Assembly (NCBI GenBank): GCA_903892635.1
Contig: CAITJH010000017.1
Location: forward strand, 1-50,908
DNA from: an uncultured Actinomycetes bacterium
GTDB lineage: Bacteria; Actinomycetota; Actinomycetes; S36-B12; UBA5976
DNA length: 50,908 bases
Direction: 5' to 3'
The position numbers were made by a program, and so were the translations under genes. The notes under the pieces were generated by a model. That model did not search any database. It saw only the letters and a program-made list of their open reading frames with translations, and was not told where the DNA came from. Positions 10,563 to 21,987 of the stretch are shown in pieces (position 1 is the stretch's first letter; every line of letters starts with the position of its first letter).

Positions 10563-11176
10563 TGAGCAAGACTCCGACTATCGGAGTTCTTGCCATCCAA
10601 GGTGATGTGCGAGAACACATCCGAGCGCTACATGACTCAGGTGTAAATGCTGTTCCCGTGAAAACGGCGAAATCATTTGACAACATCGACGGGCTAGTTG
10701 TTCCTGGTGGGGAATCAACAACCATGAGTATCTTGGCAATCAAGAACAATCTTTTTGAACCGCTACGAGCAATGCAACGAGCCGGAATGCCAATGTATGG
10801 ATCGTGTGCAGGTTTGATTATGTTGTCGAATACCGTCATGGACGGTCGCGCGGACCAAGAAACAATCGGCGGTCTTGATATCGTTGCGCAACGAAACGCA
10901 TTTGGACGCCAAGTAGATAGTTTTGAAATCGACTTAGACATTCCGGCTATCGGTGATGAGCCTTTCCATGCCTTATTCATTCGTGCTCCGTTAGTCGCAG
11001 AAATCGGACCTGATGTAGAGGTTCTCGCATCCATTCCTGCGGCTGTCATGAATGACGACAACGATCGCATTGTTGCGGTTCGCCAAGGCAACGTAATGGC
11101 CACGTCTTTCCATCCAGAAATCACAAACGACTTGCGAATCCATCAACTATTTATCGACATTGTGAGGGCATCATGA
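10562..11176 (+). CDS. pdxT: Pyridoxal 5'-phosphate synthase glutaminase subunit
   Basis: [37 protein letters not shown]; adjacent to pdxS. Confidence 0.97.
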   Translation: MSKTPTIGVLAIQGDVREHIRALHDSGVNAVPVKTAKSFDNIDGLVVPGGESTTMSILAIKNNLFEPLRAMQRAGMPMYGSCAGLIMLSNTVMDGRADQETIGGLDIVAQRNAFGRQVDSFEIDLDIPAIGDEPFHALFIRAPLVAEIGPDVEVLASIPAAVMNDDNDRIVAVRQGNVMATSFHPEITNDLRIHQLFIDIVRAS

Positions 11177-11925
11177 GTGGCCATTCCAAATGGGCAACAA
11201 CCAAACACAAAAAGGCCGTAATCGATTCGCGTCGTGGCAAGTTGTTCGCCAAACTCATCAAGAACATTGAAGTTGCAGCCCGCGTGGGTGGTGGCGACCC
11301 TGTAGGAAACCCAACTCTTTACGATGCCATTCAAAAGGCCAAGAAGAGTTCAGTTCCCAATGACAACATCGATCGTGCGGTCAAGCGCGGTTCCGGCGCT
11401 GAAGCTGGCGGAGCGGATTACCAGACCATCATGTACGAAGGTTATGGTCCTAACGGTGTGGCCCTCCTCATCGAATGTTTGTCAGATAACCGAAATCGTG
11501 CAGCTTCGGAAGTTCGAGTCGCTGTTACGCGCAATGGCGGCACCATGGCAGACCCAGGTTCAGTGTCGTATTTGTTTAATCGAAAAGGCGTGGTCATGGT
11601 GTCCACAAGCGCTGCAACTGAGGATGCAATTCTTGATTCAGTGCTCGATGCCGGAGCCGAGGAAGTCAATAATCTCGGTGAATCTTTCGAAGTTATCTCC
11701 GAAGCTACTGATGTTGTGGCCGTGCGCACCGCATTGCAGCAAGCCGGCATTGACTACGAATCTGCGGAAGCAACCTTCGTACCTTCCATGACAATTGATG
11801 TTGACGCCGACACAGCCCGCAAGGTTTTCAACTTGATCGAAGCACTTGAAGATAGTGACGAAGTTCAAAATGTGTATGCAAACTTTGATGTTTCTGACGA
11901 AGTACTTGCCGAATTAGACGCCTAA
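11173..11925 (+). CDS. yebC: YebC/PmpR family protein
   Basis: [37 protein letters not shown]. Confidence 0.97.
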   Translation: MSGHSKWATTKHKKAVIDSRRGKLFAKLIKNIEVAARVGGGDPVGNPTLYDAIQKAKKSSVPNDNIDRAVKRGSGAEAGGADYQTIMYEGYGPNGVALLIECLSDNRNRAASEVRVAVTRNGGTMADPGSVSYLFNRKGVVMVSTSAATEDAILDSVLDAGAEEVNNLGESFEVISEATDVVAVRTALQQAGIDYESAEATFVPSMTIDVDADTARKVFNLIEALEDSDEVQNVYANFDVSDEVLAELDA

Positions 11926-11991
11926 AAGTAGGTAAGAGACGCGCGAAAACTCTCCAATGGCGGAACTTGCGTTATAGATCCCGTAGGCTAT

Positions 11992-12007
11992 TCGAACAGA
12001 TGTTCGT
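11992..12007 (+). promoter_or_regulatory. LexA (SOS) box upstream of ruvCAB
   Basis: TCGAACAGATGTTCGT, 15/16 match to the actinobacterial/Gram-positive SOS box TCGAAC(N4)GTTYGA. Confidence 0.8.
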
Positions 12008-12028
12008 AGAGTCGAAAGGGGTCGCGAA

Positions 12029-12544
12029 ATGCGCATCATGGGTATTGACCCTGGCCTGACTCGGTGCGGAATCGGCATAATCGACCTCGACAATCACCGT
12101 CGTAGCCAATTTGTCTCTGTATATGTTGCTCGTACCGCCACGACCGATCAACTTGCTTCGCGACTACTTGATTTAGAGCAGCAAATCGAAATCCTGATGG
12201 ATTCCTGCAAACCGGATGTTGTAGCTGTCGAACGAGTTTTTAGTCAGATGAATGTCAGCACGGCCATGGGTACTGCTCAAGCCAGTGCAGTGGCCTTGCT
12301 ATGCGCAACTCGTCGCGGCATCGACACCGTAATGTACACGCCGACAGAAGTAAAAGCTTCGGTCACTGGTTCAGGACGTGCTGATAAAACACAAGTGACC
12401 ACAATGGTCACACGAATCTTAAATCTTTCAGTTGCACCAAAACCAGCGGATGCTGCTGATGCACTTGCGTTAGCACTGTGCCACGCAATGCGCGGTATGG
12501 GACAGCAACGACTCACTCGCGCGCTTGTGGAGCAGTCGCGATGA
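12029..12544 (+). CDS. ruvC: Holliday junction endodeoxyribonuclease RuvC
   Basis: MGIDPGLTRCGIG, VERVFSQMNVSTAMGTAQA, PADAADALALALCH. Confidence 0.97.
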   Translation: MRIMGIDPGLTRCGIGIIDLDNHRRSQFVSVYVARTATTDQLASRLLDLEQQIEILMDSCKPDVVAVERVFSQMNVSTAMGTAQASAVALLCATRRGIDTVMYTPTEVKASVTGSGRADKTQVTTMVTRILNLSVAPKPADAADALALALCHAMRGMGQQRLTRALVEQSR

Positions 12545-13134
12545 TTGCAAGTATTAGCGGGGAAGTCCTCGAAACTCGTATCGACTCACTTGTGATTGCA
12601 CTTGGTGGTGTTGGAATGCAGGTCATGTGCTCGCCACAAACAATTTCAACTGCCCGAGTGGGACAAAATATTTTTCTTGCGACGTCATTAGTAGTACGTG
12701 AAGATTCACTCACACTTTTTGGATTCGATAGCGCAAATAGCCGCGACCTATTTGAGACGATTCAAAGCGTCAGCGGCTTTGGTCCCAAACTTGCATTCAC
12801 CATTCTTGCTGCGATGGATCCCGATGATTTGCGCACTGCGATTGCTCACGAAGACATTGCACGTCTTACTAAAACTCCTGGCGTAGGAACTAAAGGTGCA
12901 CAACGGTTGGTGCTTGAACTTAAAGACCGTGTTGGTTATGTGGCTACTTCACATGACACCGCGATAACTACGATTGGCTGGACCGATCAAGTTTCCCAAG
13001 GACTTGTTGGCTTGGGTTGGTCGCCCAAAGATGCTGCCAAGGCAATCGCCGCTCTAGGTAAGCAGGACGATGTCGACCCGAGCGACATCGCTGGCCTGTT
13101 GCGCAAAGCTCTACAAATATTGGGCAACGCATGA
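12541..13134 (+). CDS. ruvA: Holliday junction helicase subunit RuvA
   Basis: [26 protein letters not shown], HhH motif [18 protein letters not shown]; start set at ATG 12541 overlapping ruvC stop. Confidence 0.95.
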   Translation: MIASISGEVLETRIDSLVIALGGVGMQVMCSPQTISTARVGQNIFLATSLVVREDSLTLFGFDSANSRDLFETIQSVSGFGPKLAFTILAAMDPDDLRTAIAHEDIARLTKTPGVGTKGAQRLVLELKDRVGYVATSHDTAITTIGWTDQVSQGLVGLGWSPKDAAKAIAALGKQDDVDPSDIAGLLRKALQILGNA

Positions 13135-14156
13135 GCGGCGAGTTCATCACTAGCGCTACAAGTTCGCCAGCAGAACGCGCGGCGGAGGCAGCACTACGTC
13201 CGCATTCACTCAATGAATTCGTTGGCCAAGCCCGAGTCAAACAGCAACTCGGTCTAGTTCTTGACGCAGCAGCACAACGTCAATCAAGTGCCGAACATAT
13301 TTTGCTAGCTGGCCCTCCGGGTTTGGGTAAAACCACTCTGGCAATGATCATCGCCCACGAAGTTGGCGCACCACTTCGCATTACCAGTGGGCCAACTATT
13401 CAACATGCCGGAGATTTGGCGAGCATCCTTTCCAGCCTGATACCTGGTGAAGTACTTTTCATCGACGAGATTCATCGTGTGTCGCGCTCTGCCGAAGAAA
13501 TGCTGTATTTGGCTATGGAAGATTTTCGCGTCGACGTGATGATCGGTAAAGGTGCTGGCGCTACATCAATCCCGCTTGAGTTGCCACCTTTTACTCTCGT
13601 TGGTGCAACTACACGCGCTGGTATGTTGCCCGCCCCGTTACGCGATCGGTTCGGATTTACAGCTCAGCTCGATTATTACGAAACTGAAGATTTGCAATCA
13701 ATAGTTTCCCGTTCAGCACTTCGCTTAGACATCGACATCGATGTGCGTAGTGCAAGTGAAATTGCAGGTCGCTCGCGCGGAACACCACGTATTGCCAATC
13801 GACTTTTGCGCCGAGCACGCGATTATGCGCAAGTGCACAATAAAGGCATATTGGACATTCATGGCACGCGTGCTGCATTAGAGCTTTACGAAGTCGATGA
13901 ACGTGGACTTGATCGCCTCGATAGGGCAGTGCTCGGCGCACTTATCGACAAATTCAATGGCGGCCCTGTGGGACTTTCCACATTGGCTCTGGCGGTTGCT
14001 GAAGAGCCAGAGACGGTCGACACAGTATGCGAGCCGTACTTGGTACGACAGGGCTACATGAGCCGGACTCAACGCGGGCGAATCGCTACACCGTTGGCAT
14101 GGACTGCACTAGGGCGAAGCGTGCCCACATGGTCTGGACAACTGCCTCTGGACTAG
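13131..14156 (+). CDS. ruvB: Holliday junction helicase RuvB
   Basis: [20 protein letters not shown] Walker [26 protein letters not shown]. Confidence 0.98.
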   Translation: MSGEFITSATSSPAERAAEAALRPHSLNEFVGQARVKQQLGLVLDAAAQRQSSAEHILLAGPPGLGKTTLAMIIAHEVGAPLRITSGPTIQHAGDLASILSSLIPGEVLFIDEIHRVSRSAEEMLYLAMEDFRVDVMIGKGAGATSIPLELPPFTLVGATTRAGMLPAPLRDRFGFTAQLDYYETEDLQSIVSRSALRLDIDIDVRSASEIAGRSRGTPRIANRLLRRARDYAQVHNKGILDIHGTRAALELYEVDERGLDRLDRAVLGALIDKFNGGPVGLSTLALAVAEEPETVDTVCEPYLVRQGYMSRTQRGRIATPLAWTALGRSVPTWSGQLPLD

Positions 14157-14256
14157 TGGCGTTGTAGGGGAGTTTCCCACTATCCACTAAGGTAAATCAA
14201 GGAGTTTGTCACTCGTGACAGGCTTAAATTATTGATCTCAAGAGAAAGCGTGACTT

Positions 14257-15870
14257 GTGGCCCAGCACTATCGACCCAGTCGCTCATTATTGTTCCTAGG
14301 CATTGCCATGCTTGGGCTAGCAGTCTGGGCCTTCATGCCAGGTAAGAGTCACGCGCCAAAACTTGGCCTTGATCTTCGCGGCGGCACCCAAGTCATTTTG
14401 TCTCCAACCATCACAGGTTCGACAACTATCTCACCAGAGCAAGTTGCTCAAACTGTTTCGATTATTCGCCAACGTGTAGACGGTTTTGGTGTGGCCGAAG
14501 CTGAAGTGACCACTCAAGGCACTGGTGCTGACACAAAAATCATTGTGACGATTCCAGGTGTAACTGCGCGAGGTGTTGTAGATCAACTTAAGACAACCGC
14601 GAAATTGAATTTCCGACCCGTTCTTGCAATCGATTACGGTTCGCCACAAGTTGCTGCTTCAGCAACAGCGTCTCCAACACCAAGCGCTTCAGGTTCAGCG
14701 CAACCAAGTGCATCAGCTAGTCCAAAAGCATCTGCATCTCCATCACCGACTCCTTCGGTATCCGTTGCTCCCGAGTTGTTAAAGCCACCAATCCAGACCA
14801 AGACAGCTGATGCCGATTTTGGCAAGCGATTCCAAGCTCTAGATTGCACAAAGAATGATGTGCTCAGTGGCGCTGTTGATGATGAGGCTCAGTACCTTGT
14901 CACATGTCAACGTGATGGATCTTTGAAGTACGCACTTGCACCTGCACTGCTCACAGGTACCGACATTCAAAGTGCAACGGCATCACTTCCACAGTCAGGT
15001 GCTGGAACATGGCAAGTAGATCTGACACTGACAACAGACGGCGCAAAGAAATTTGCCGATGCTACAAAGAACTTGTCAGCACAGAAGTCGCCTAACAATC
15101 AGTTCGGCATCATTCTTGACGGTCTTGTCGTGAGTGCTCCTGCAGTGAACGAAGCGATTCTTGGTGGACAAGCAACCATTACAGGTAATTTCTCGGCTGA
15201 AGAAGCCAAGTCGCTTGCTCAGGTATTGAAGTATGGTGCACTTCCAATTGGCTTGACCGTTGATCAAGTTCAACAAATTTCACCAACACTTGGTAACGAT
15301 CAACTTAAGGCTGGCGTACTAGCTGGGGCCTTCGGCTTACTTCTCGTCGTGCTCTATTTGTTGCTTTATTACCGTGCACTTGGCGTCATTGCCGTTGCCA
15401 GCCTTGGTCTTGCAGGCGTGACAACGTACCTCATGTTTATTGTCCTTGGACGTCAAATGGGCTTTACGCTCACACTCGCCGGTATTGCCGGTGCAATCGT
15501 CGCTATCGGCATCACCGCTGATTCGTTCATTGTTTACTTCGAACGAATTCGTGACGAACTACGTGATGGCAAACGCCTCAAGAGTGCAGTCGAAGCAGCA
15601 TGGGGACGCGCTCGCCGAACTATTTTGGCTGCCGACTTCGTGTCCTTCCTTGCTGCGGTCGTTCTGTACTACTTGTCCGTAGGCAGCGTTCGAGGTTTCG
15701 CTTTCACGCTGGGCCTCACAACTATCATCGACATTTTTGTTGCGTTCTTGTTTACACGACCGCTGGTTTCGTATGCAGCTCGCACTAAGTGGATGAATTC
15801 TGGATCAAAGTGGACCGGTGTTTCATCGCAAAGAAATGTCAGTGCTACGACAAGTGAGGTGTCCGAATAA
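14257..15870 (+). CDS. secD: Protein translocase subunit SecD
   Basis: LGLDLRGGTQVIL, LKYGALPIGL, RND-type TM helices; Ala/Ser/Pro-rich linker. Confidence 0.96.
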   Translation: MAQHYRPSRSLLFLGIAMLGLAVWAFMPGKSHAPKLGLDLRGGTQVILSPTITGSTTISPEQVAQTVSIIRQRVDGFGVAEAEVTTQGTGADTKIIVTIPGVTARGVVDQLKTTAKLNFRPVLAIDYGSPQVAASATASPTPSASGSAQPSASASPKASASPSPTPSVSVAPELLKPPIQTKTADADFGKRFQALDCTKNDVLSGAVDDEAQYLVTCQRDGSLKYALAPALLTGTDIQSATASLPQSGAGTWQVDLTLTTDGAKKFADATKNLSAQKSPNNQFGIILDGLVVSAPAVNEAILGGQATITGNFSAEEAKSLAQVLKYGALPIGLTVDQVQQISPTLGNDQLKAGVLAGAFGLLLVVLYLLLYYRALGVIAVASLGLAGVTTYLMFIVLGRQMGFTLTLAGIAGAIVAIGITADSFIVYFERIRDELRDGKRLKSAVEAAWGRARRTILAADFVSFLAAVVLYYLSVGSVRGFAFTLGLTTIIDIFVAFLFTRPLVSYAARTKWMNSGSKWTGVSSQRNVSATTSEVSE

Positions 15871-16955
15871 TGTCTCGCTTAGGCAATCTTGGCCATAATC
15901 TTTACACCGGTCGCGTGTCATACGACATCGTTGGTAGACGTAACCGCTGGTTCATCATTTCGGGCATTGTGCTTGTGATATCACTTGGCACACTGGCCAC
16001 TCGTGGATTGAACTTGGGTATCGAATTCAAGGGTGGTGCAGAGTATTCAGTACCAGTGAGCAACCCAACGACTGACGATGTGACCAAGGCTCGCACCACA
16101 GTTGAAACAGCTGGTACCACGCCATCGTCTGTCACCATTGTCGGGGGCGACACGATTCGAGTCCAGACACCTTCACTAACTACAACTGAATCAAATACCG
16201 TCAACTCCGCTCTTGCTAAAGAGTTCTCAGTTGCCGACACTGACATCAAAGTTGAAACAGTTGGACCAACATGGGGTGGGGAAGTCTCCAAGAATGCTGC
16301 ACGCGCATTGGCAGTGTTCTTAATTCTCGTTGCATTATTCTTGGCAATCTATTTCGAATGGCCAATGGCTATTGCCGGTCTTGTCGCGCTGCTACATGAC
16401 GTTCTCATCACGGTTGGTATTTATGCCCTCATCGGGTTTGAAGTTACGCCGGCCACTGTCATTGGTTTCCTCACGATTCTCGGCTATTCGCTCTATGACA
16501 CCGTTGTTGTATTCGACAAGGTGCGCGAAAATACAGCTGGCCTAACTGCTGGAAGTCGCATGACATTTAGCGAAGCAGCTAACTTGGCGCTGAATCAAAC
16601 CTTGGCGCGAAGTATTAACACTTCTGTTGTAGCGCTTCTTCCAGTGCTTTCAATTCTTGTCGTGGGCGTAGTCAAACTTGGAGCTGGTACGTTGAACGAT
16701 CTAGCTCTGGCGCTATTCATCGGCATGCTCGTAGGAACTTACTCGTCGATTTTCGTAGCCACACCAATTCTGGCTGTAATTAAGGAACGCCAGCCAGACA
16801 TGATGGCACTTCGCAAACGAGTAGAAAATCGTCGCAAGAATTCTGGCATCGAGGATGATGTCCTAGTGCCCGTTGGTACAGCCGCATACGTTGCTCCTGC
16901 AGGACCGCGCCAACAGCGGGTGAAGAAGACACGCTCAAAGCGCTCGGGTCGCTAA
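15870..16955 (+). CDS. secF: Protein translocase subunit SecF
   Basis: GIEFKGGAEY, SLYDTVVVFDKVREN, NQTLARSINTS. Confidence 0.96.
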   Translation: MSRLGNLGHNLYTGRVSYDIVGRRNRWFIISGIVLVISLGTLATRGLNLGIEFKGGAEYSVPVSNPTTDDVTKARTTVETAGTTPSSVTIVGGDTIRVQTPSLTTTESNTVNSALAKEFSVADTDIKVETVGPTWGGEVSKNAARALAVFLILVALFLAIYFEWPMAIAGLVALLHDVLITVGIYALIGFEVTPATVIGFLTILGYSLYDTVVVFDKVRENTAGLTAGSRMTFSEAANLALNQTLARSINTSVVALLPVLSILVVGVVKLGAGTLNDLALALFIGMLVGTYSSIFVATPILAVIKERQPDMMALRKRVENRRKNSGIEDDVLVPVGTAAYVAPAGPRQQRVKKTRSKRSGR

Positions 16956-16957
16956 CC

Positions 16958-17488
16958 ATGCCAAGAGAACACGCGGAATCGTTAATTGTTGAGATCCCCG
17001 ATTATCCAAATCCGGGTGTCATCTTCAAGGATCTCACTCCCGTGTTCTCGGATCCTGCCGCAATGGCTTTCGTGCTGGATGCGTGTGCAACTCATTTTGC
17101 CGACAAGCATCTCACCAAGATTGCTGGAATCGAAGCGCGTGGCTTCATGGTTGGCGCCGCTTTAGCTTCACACCTCAACATTGGATTTGTTCCGATTCGC
17201 AAAAAAGGGAAGTTACCGCGCGACACCTATCGCGTTGAATACACCTTGGAGTACGGAACCGACGCCATTGAAATCCACAAAGATGCCTTAACTTCGGCAG
17301 ACCATGTACTGCTTGTTGACGATGTTCTAGCAACTGGTGGAACTGCCTGCGCTGCTGGTGAACTCGTTAATCTCTGCGGAGCAACCCTCGAAGGTCTCGC
17401 AGTGTTATTGAACTTAGATTTCCTTGGGGGAGCAGAACGCTTTGCACAGACATTCCCCAACACGGACGTATTCACGGTCTTTGGTTAA
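16958..17488 (+). CDS. apt: Adenine phosphoribosyltransferase
   Basis: YPNPGVIFKDLTP, GIEARGFMVGAALA, VLLVDDVLATGGTA. Confidence 0.96.
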   Translation: MPREHAESLIVEIPDYPNPGVIFKDLTPVFSDPAAMAFVLDACATHFADKHLTKIAGIEARGFMVGAALASHLNIGFVPIRKKGKLPRDTYRVEYTLEYGTDAIEIHKDALTSADHVLLVDDVLATGGTACAAGELVNLCGATLEGLAVLLNLDFLGGAERFAQTFPNTDVFTVFG

Positions 17489-17537
17489 GTTCACACTCCT
17501 TTTTTAGTGATCTAGACTTACTCAACAAGGAGGACGC

Positions 17538-19769
17538 ATGACCGCCAGTGACACTGAAACATCCATTGCTCATGCTGTCGCCTTGCGCTTTCCCGAAGGG
17601 CTTGCGAGTCCTTTAACAGACGATATTCAGGGCGTCATTGATACGCTTCTCACTTTTCATCCAGCCAGCTCGCGCGACGAGATTATTCGTGCCTATCAAT
17701 TCGCCGAGTATCTCCATCGTAAACAGATGCGTCGATCCGGTGATGCGTACATCACGCACCCTGTTGCTGTGGCTGGACTGCTTGCGGATCTTGGCATGAC
17801 GACTCCGACGATCATTGCTGCTCTGCTTCACGACACGGTCGAAGACACGGAGTATTCGCTCGAACAATTGCGCATCGATTTCGGTGACGAGGTCGCAGGT
17901 CTTGTTGACGGCGTTACCAAGTTAGACAAAGTCCAATATGGTCAAGCATCGGCTGCTGAAACTGTTCGAAAAATGGTTGTTGCGATGGCGCGTGATATTC
18001 GCGTTCTCGTGATCAAACTCGTTGATCGCTTGCACAATATGCGAACGCTGTCCTACATGTCCGTCGAAAAGCAGGAACAGAAAGCTCGCGAGACGCTCGA
18101 AATCTACGCGCCTTTGGCGCATCGTCTCGGTATGAACACCATCAAGTGGGAACTTGAAGATCTAGCTTTCGCCACGTTGTATCCAAAGATGTTTGAGGAG
18201 ATTGCCCGACTCGTCAGTGAACGTGCTCCGGCTCGAGATCACTATCTTGACGAGATCGTTGCTGCAGTCCGTGCAGATCTTGGTGATTCACACATTGAAG
18301 GCGAAGTCGTCGGTCGTCCAAAACACTTTTACAGCATCTACCAAAAGATGATTGTTCGAGGACGCGACTTCCAAGACATTTACGACCTGATCGGTGTTCG
18401 CGTGCTTGTTGATAGCGTGCAAGATTGCTATGCCACATTGGGAATTATTCACAACCGTTGGAATCCAGTCCCAGGGCGCTTCAAGGACTACATCGCAATG
18501 CCGAAATTTACGATGTACCAGTCGCTACACACAACAGTTATTGGTCCCTCAGGAAAGCCCGTCGAATTCCAGATTCGCACCTACGACATGCACCGAGCAG
18601 CCGAATACGGTGTGGCATCACACTGGCGCTACAAGCAACCAAATGTCAGCGGAAAGTCTGGCCCCGATGACCTTGGCTGGGTTCGTCAGTTGTTGGATTG
18701 GCAACGCGAGACCGAAGATCCCGGCGACTTCCTTGATTCATTGCGCGATGATCTGGGTGCTGCTGAAGTTTACGTATTCACACCAAAAGGTGAAGTGCTG
18801 GCACTTCCTGCCGGTAGCACCCCGATCGACTTTGCTTACTCGGTTCATACCGAGGTGGGAAACCGCTGCGTAGGCGCTCGTGTCAACGGCAAACTCGCTC
18901 CACTAGACACAAAGTTGTCCAACGGTGACGCGATCGAAATCATCACCAATAAAGCCGACAATGCTGGTCCAAGTCGAGACTGGCTCAATGTTGCCGTCAG
19001 CGCCCGTGCCCGATCCAAGATCAAGGCCTGGTTCTCAAAAGAACGCCGTGAAGAAGCGATCGAGACTGGCAAAGATCAAATACTTAAGGCCATGAAAAAA
19101 CATGGTGTGCCTTTGCGTCTATTAACGAGCGGCATGCTCAACACATTGGCCGCCGATGCGAACTACGCCGATGTCACCGCGCTTTATGCAGCAGTAGGCG
19201 AGGGTCACCTCGGGGCTCAAACTGTTGTCACTCGCTTACTCACGGCCCACGGCGGCCTCGAAGAGTCAATTGAAGACTCATCCGAAATAGTCACAACTAA
19301 ATCAGCACCACGCAAACCTTCTAAGGGAGACTCGGGCGTCACGGTTATCGGTGCTGAGGACACGTGGGTGAAATTGGCACGATGCTGCACACCAGTTCCA
19401 GGAGATAACGTTTTTGGATTTGTCACACGAGGCTCGGGTGTCTCGGTGCATCGCCATGATTGCGTCAACTCGGGCGATCTATTGGCGCAACCGGAACGTC
19501 TTGTTGAAGTGTCATGGACGCCAGGGTCGGGAAGCCTGTTCCTGGTGAACATTCAAGTAGAAGCATTGGATCGTGCGCGACTTTTATCTGATGTCACACG
19601 GGCACTATCTGATCAACACGTCAACATTCTCAATGCATCCGTCACCACAACACGTGATCGAGTTGCCATGTCCAAATTCACATTCGAAATGGCAGATCCC
19701 TCGCACCTCAATCAAGTACTGCGTGCCGTACGTGGCATTGATGGTGTTTTTGACGTTTACCGCGTTTAA
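17538..19769 (+). CDS. relA: Bifunctional (p)ppGpp synthetase/hydrolase (RelA/SpoT family)
   Basis: HD domain ([10 protein letters not shown]), synthetase domain ([10 protein letters not shown]), TGS and ACT domains. Confidence 0.96.
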   Translation: MTASDTETSIAHAVALRFPEGLASPLTDDIQGVIDTLLTFHPASSRDEIIRAYQFAEYLHRKQMRRSGDAYITHPVAVAGLLADLGMTTPTIIAALLHDTVEDTEYSLEQLRIDFGDEVAGLVDGVTKLDKVQYGQASAAETVRKMVVAMARDIRVLVIKLVDRLHNMRTLSYMSVEKQEQKARETLEIYAPLAHRLGMNTIKWELEDLAFATLYPKMFEEIARLVSERAPARDHYLDEIVAAVRADLGDSHIEGEVVGRPKHFYSIYQKMIVRGRDFQDIYDLIGVRVLVDSVQDCYATLGIIHNRWNPVPGRFKDYIAMPKFTMYQSLHTTVIGPSGKPVEFQIRTYDMHRAAEYGVASHWRYKQPNVSGKSGPDDLGWVRQLLDWQRETEDPGDFLDSLRDDLGAAEVYVFTPKGEVLALPAGSTPIDFAYSVHTEVGNRCVGARVNGKLAPLDTKLSNGDAIEIITNKADNAGPSRDWLNVAVSARARSKIKAWFSKERREEAIETGKDQILKAMKKHGVPLRLLTSGMLNTLAADANYADVTALYAAVGEGHLGAQTVVTRLLTAHGGLEESIEDSSEIVTTKSAPRKPSKGDSGVTVIGAEDTWVKLARCCTPVPGDNVFGFVTRGSGVSVHRHDCVNSGDLLAQPERLVEVSWTPGSGSLFLVNIQVEALDRARLLSDVTRALSDQHVNILNASVTTTRDRVAMSKFTFEMADPSHLNQVLRAVRGIDGVFDVYRV

Positions 19770-19774
19770 CAAAC

Positions 19775-19809
19775 GCAGGACCCGACCGATTAACGGTCAA
19801 GTCCTGAGT
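19775..19809. terminator. Putative bidirectional hairpin terminator between convergent rel and DUF349 genes
   Basis: Nested dyad CAGGAC-cc-GACCG-attaa-CGGTC-aa-GTCCTG between convergent genes; no strong U-tract on either strand. Confidence 0.45.
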
Positions 19810-19812
19810 AAG

Positions 19813-19836
19813 TATTTAACTATTTAACTATTTAAC
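19813..19836. repeat. Three tandem copies of an 8-bp unit (TATTTAAC)
   Basis: tatttaac tatttaac tatttaac directly readable, overlapping the stop codon of the DUF349 gene. Confidence 0.95.
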
Positions 19837-21061
19837 CAAGTTGAGCTGCGCCGGCTCGGGCAGCATCAAGCAGACTTTGCGACTGTGCGCGCGAGGCCTC
19901 AAGGCGTGCAACATCTGACGTTTTGCCAGCTTGCTTGGCGTCCTCGATTTGCTTATCTAACTTGGCAATCGATGATTCGAATTGCGCGACCATTCCGTTA
20001 GCTCGCTGTACTACTTCTGGCTTTGAGCGGTTCCACAATTCGTCAGTAACCTTACGGATTGCATCTTCGACAGCCTTGAGACGGCGTTCCACTTTTTCTT
20101 TGTCAGCGCGGGAGACATGACCAGCTTTTTCCCACTGTTCTTGAATGTCACGCATTGCAGCTTTGGCGCTGTCCACATCCTTGATAGGAAGTAAGGCTTC
20201 AGCTTTTTCAAGCAGTCCTAATTTGACGGTCAAGTTGCCACTGAGTTCTTCATCGCGAACAGATAATGCAGCATTACGAGCATCAAAGAACTTGTCCTGT
20301 GCCGCTTTAAATTCTTTCCACAGCGAATCTTCAACGGATTTAGCTGCTCGTGGAAGATTCTTCCAGTCGTTCATCAAACCCTTGAATGCACCAGTTGTGG
20401 CACCCCATTCCGTGCTGTCAGCTAGGGAAGTGGCTTTGGCGATAATGGCCTTCTTTGCACTCTGTGCATCTGCACGAGCTTCATCAAGTCCATGGAAATA
20501 AGTGCGTCGGGCCTTGTCAAAGGCCGAACGAGCGTGGCTGAAACGCTTCCAGAGCTCTTGCTCTTTTGCGCGGTCAGCGTTTGGAAGTGTCTTCCATTCA
20601 TCGAGCAATGACTTGTACTTCTCGCCTGTGGCTTTCCACTGAGTTGAATTCACTAGGGATTCTGCAAGAGTGACGATCTCTTCTCGGCGGGCAAGTGCTG
20701 CGGCCTTGAGTTCGGCCTTCTTAGCTGCAAGTTCTTCTTTGCGCACAGCAAACTGCTGCTCTAACGAGTCCTTAAGTGCGCTCAACTTAGAGAAGTCGCC
20801 AAGCATGTTCGGCGTGGTCAAAGTGGCCTCGATGCGTTCGATCAAAGACTTAACTGACTCCGGATTCGCCTTACCCTCTTTGAGACGCTCTAGTGCCAGT
20901 TCGATTTCAGAAACGATATCGTGGAATCGCTTGGTAAAGAATGCAAGCCCTTCTTGGGGTTCACCCGCTGCGTATTGACCAACTTTGACGTCACCTTCGG
21001 GCGATTTAAGGAATACATTGCCTTGTTCGTCAACGTGTCCGTATTCGTTTGAAGTCGTCAT
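19832..21061 (-). CDS. DUF349 domain-containing protein
   Basis: Repeated coiled helical modules (LWKRFSHARSAFDKARRTYF, LWKEFKAAQDKFFDARNA) typical of DUF349. Confidence 0.9.
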   Translation of the reverse strand: MTTSNEYGHVDEQGNVFLKSPEGDVKVGQYAAGEPQEGLAFFTKRFHDIVSEIELALERLKEGKANPESVKSLIERIEATLTTPNMLGDFSKLSALKDSLEQQFAVRKEELAAKKAELKAAALARREEIVTLAESLVNSTQWKATGEKYKSLLDEWKTLPNADRAKEQELWKRFSHARSAFDKARRTYFHGLDEARADAQSAKKAIIAKATSLADSTEWGATTGAFKGLMNDWKNLPRAAKSVEDSLWKEFKAAQDKFFDARNAALSVRDEELSGNLTVKLGLLEKAEALLPIKDVDSAKAAMRDIQEQWEKAGHVSRADKEKVERRLKAVEDAIRKVTDELWNRSKPEVVQRANGMVAQFESSIAKLDKQIEDAKQAGKTSDVARLEASRAQSQSLLDAARAGAAQLG

Positions 21062-21115
21062 GGTCGGCCATCCTTACGTAGGGTCCCAGTTTGGGCTCTT
21101 ATTCGTATCCCTTAA

Positions 21116-21904
21116 TTATTGCGCAGTTGCGGTAGTGATTGTGACGGGTTGCTTTGGCGCGCCATCGCCCGAACCATCGGCCGTTCCTGCGCCAGCAATG
21201 GCATCAATCACGTCAAGTCCTGCGGAAACAGTTCCCCAAACTGAGTAATTTGGCGGAAGTGGAGAATCCTTGTACACCAGAAAGAACTGACTGCCGTTTG
21301 TATTGGGACCACTGTTGGCCATCGCTACAGTTCCGCGTGGATATGTGTACGAGCCATTGGTACCCGCGGGCAAATTTTCATCAGCAAAACTAAATCCAGG
21401 ACTACCAGTGCCGTCACCGGCTGGATCGCCGCACTGCAACACAAAAATTCCCGAGGTCGTCAGACGATGACACTTTGTGGCGTCAAAAAATTTGTTCTGA
21501 GCCAAAAAGGACATGATTGACGAGGTCTTTGGTGCCTTGGCATCTAACGAGATCGTAATTTTTCCGCAATTTGTCGCAAGCACGATTGCCGTTGACTTGG
21601 CGGTATCTGTTGGAGGATTTTGATACTTGATGTTGTTCGACCTTGTGGCCTCAGGTGTCGTGCAATTTTTGACCACATTTGCTGCAGGTGATGCCGGCGC
21701 CGAAGCGCTCGCAGTCGCAGGTGCTGTTGCGGCCACATTTGTTGTTGAATTCTTATGTGCAACGCCTGCGCCGATCAGCACGACAACAAGCGCACCGCCC
21801 ATGATGCGATTGCGCAGTTTCGTACGAGCCGCTCGCTGAAGGCGCCGTTGATGTTGGCGTTCGTACTTGGCTCGGGCTAATTCTCGTTCACGTTTTGCAG
21901 ACAC
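21116..21904 (-). CDS. Membrane-anchored cyclophilin-type peptidyl-prolyl cis-trans isomerase
   Basis: NT basic region + TM, then CHRLTTSGIFVLQCGDPAGDGTGSPGF, AMANSGPNTNGSQFFLVY. Confidence 0.95.
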   Translation of the reverse strand: MSAKRERELARAKYERQHQRRLQRAARTKLRNRIMGGALVVVLIGAGVAHKNSTTNVAATAPATASASAPASPAANVVKNCTTPEATRSNNIKYQNPPTDTAKSTAIVLATNCGKITISLDAKAPKTSSIMSFLAQNKFFDATKCHRLTTSGIFVLQCGDPAGDGTGSPGFSFADENLPAGTNGSYTYPRGTVAMANSGPNTNGSQFFLVYKDSPLPPNYSVWGTVSAGLDVIDAIAGAGTADGSGDGAPKQPVTITTATAQ

Positions 21905-21987
21905 GTCATAATTCTAGAGTGTCCTGATAATAGGGGCACTAACGGTAGCCTTGAGGGAACAGCAACCCCATCTAGCAAGAGAATTAC

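Noticed and set aside
14641-14790. Ala/Ser/Pro-rich stretch in SecD as a frameshift artefact or repeat element
   Set aside because: Reading frame is continuous and conserved SecD motifs resume after it; it looks like a low-complexity periplasmic linker.
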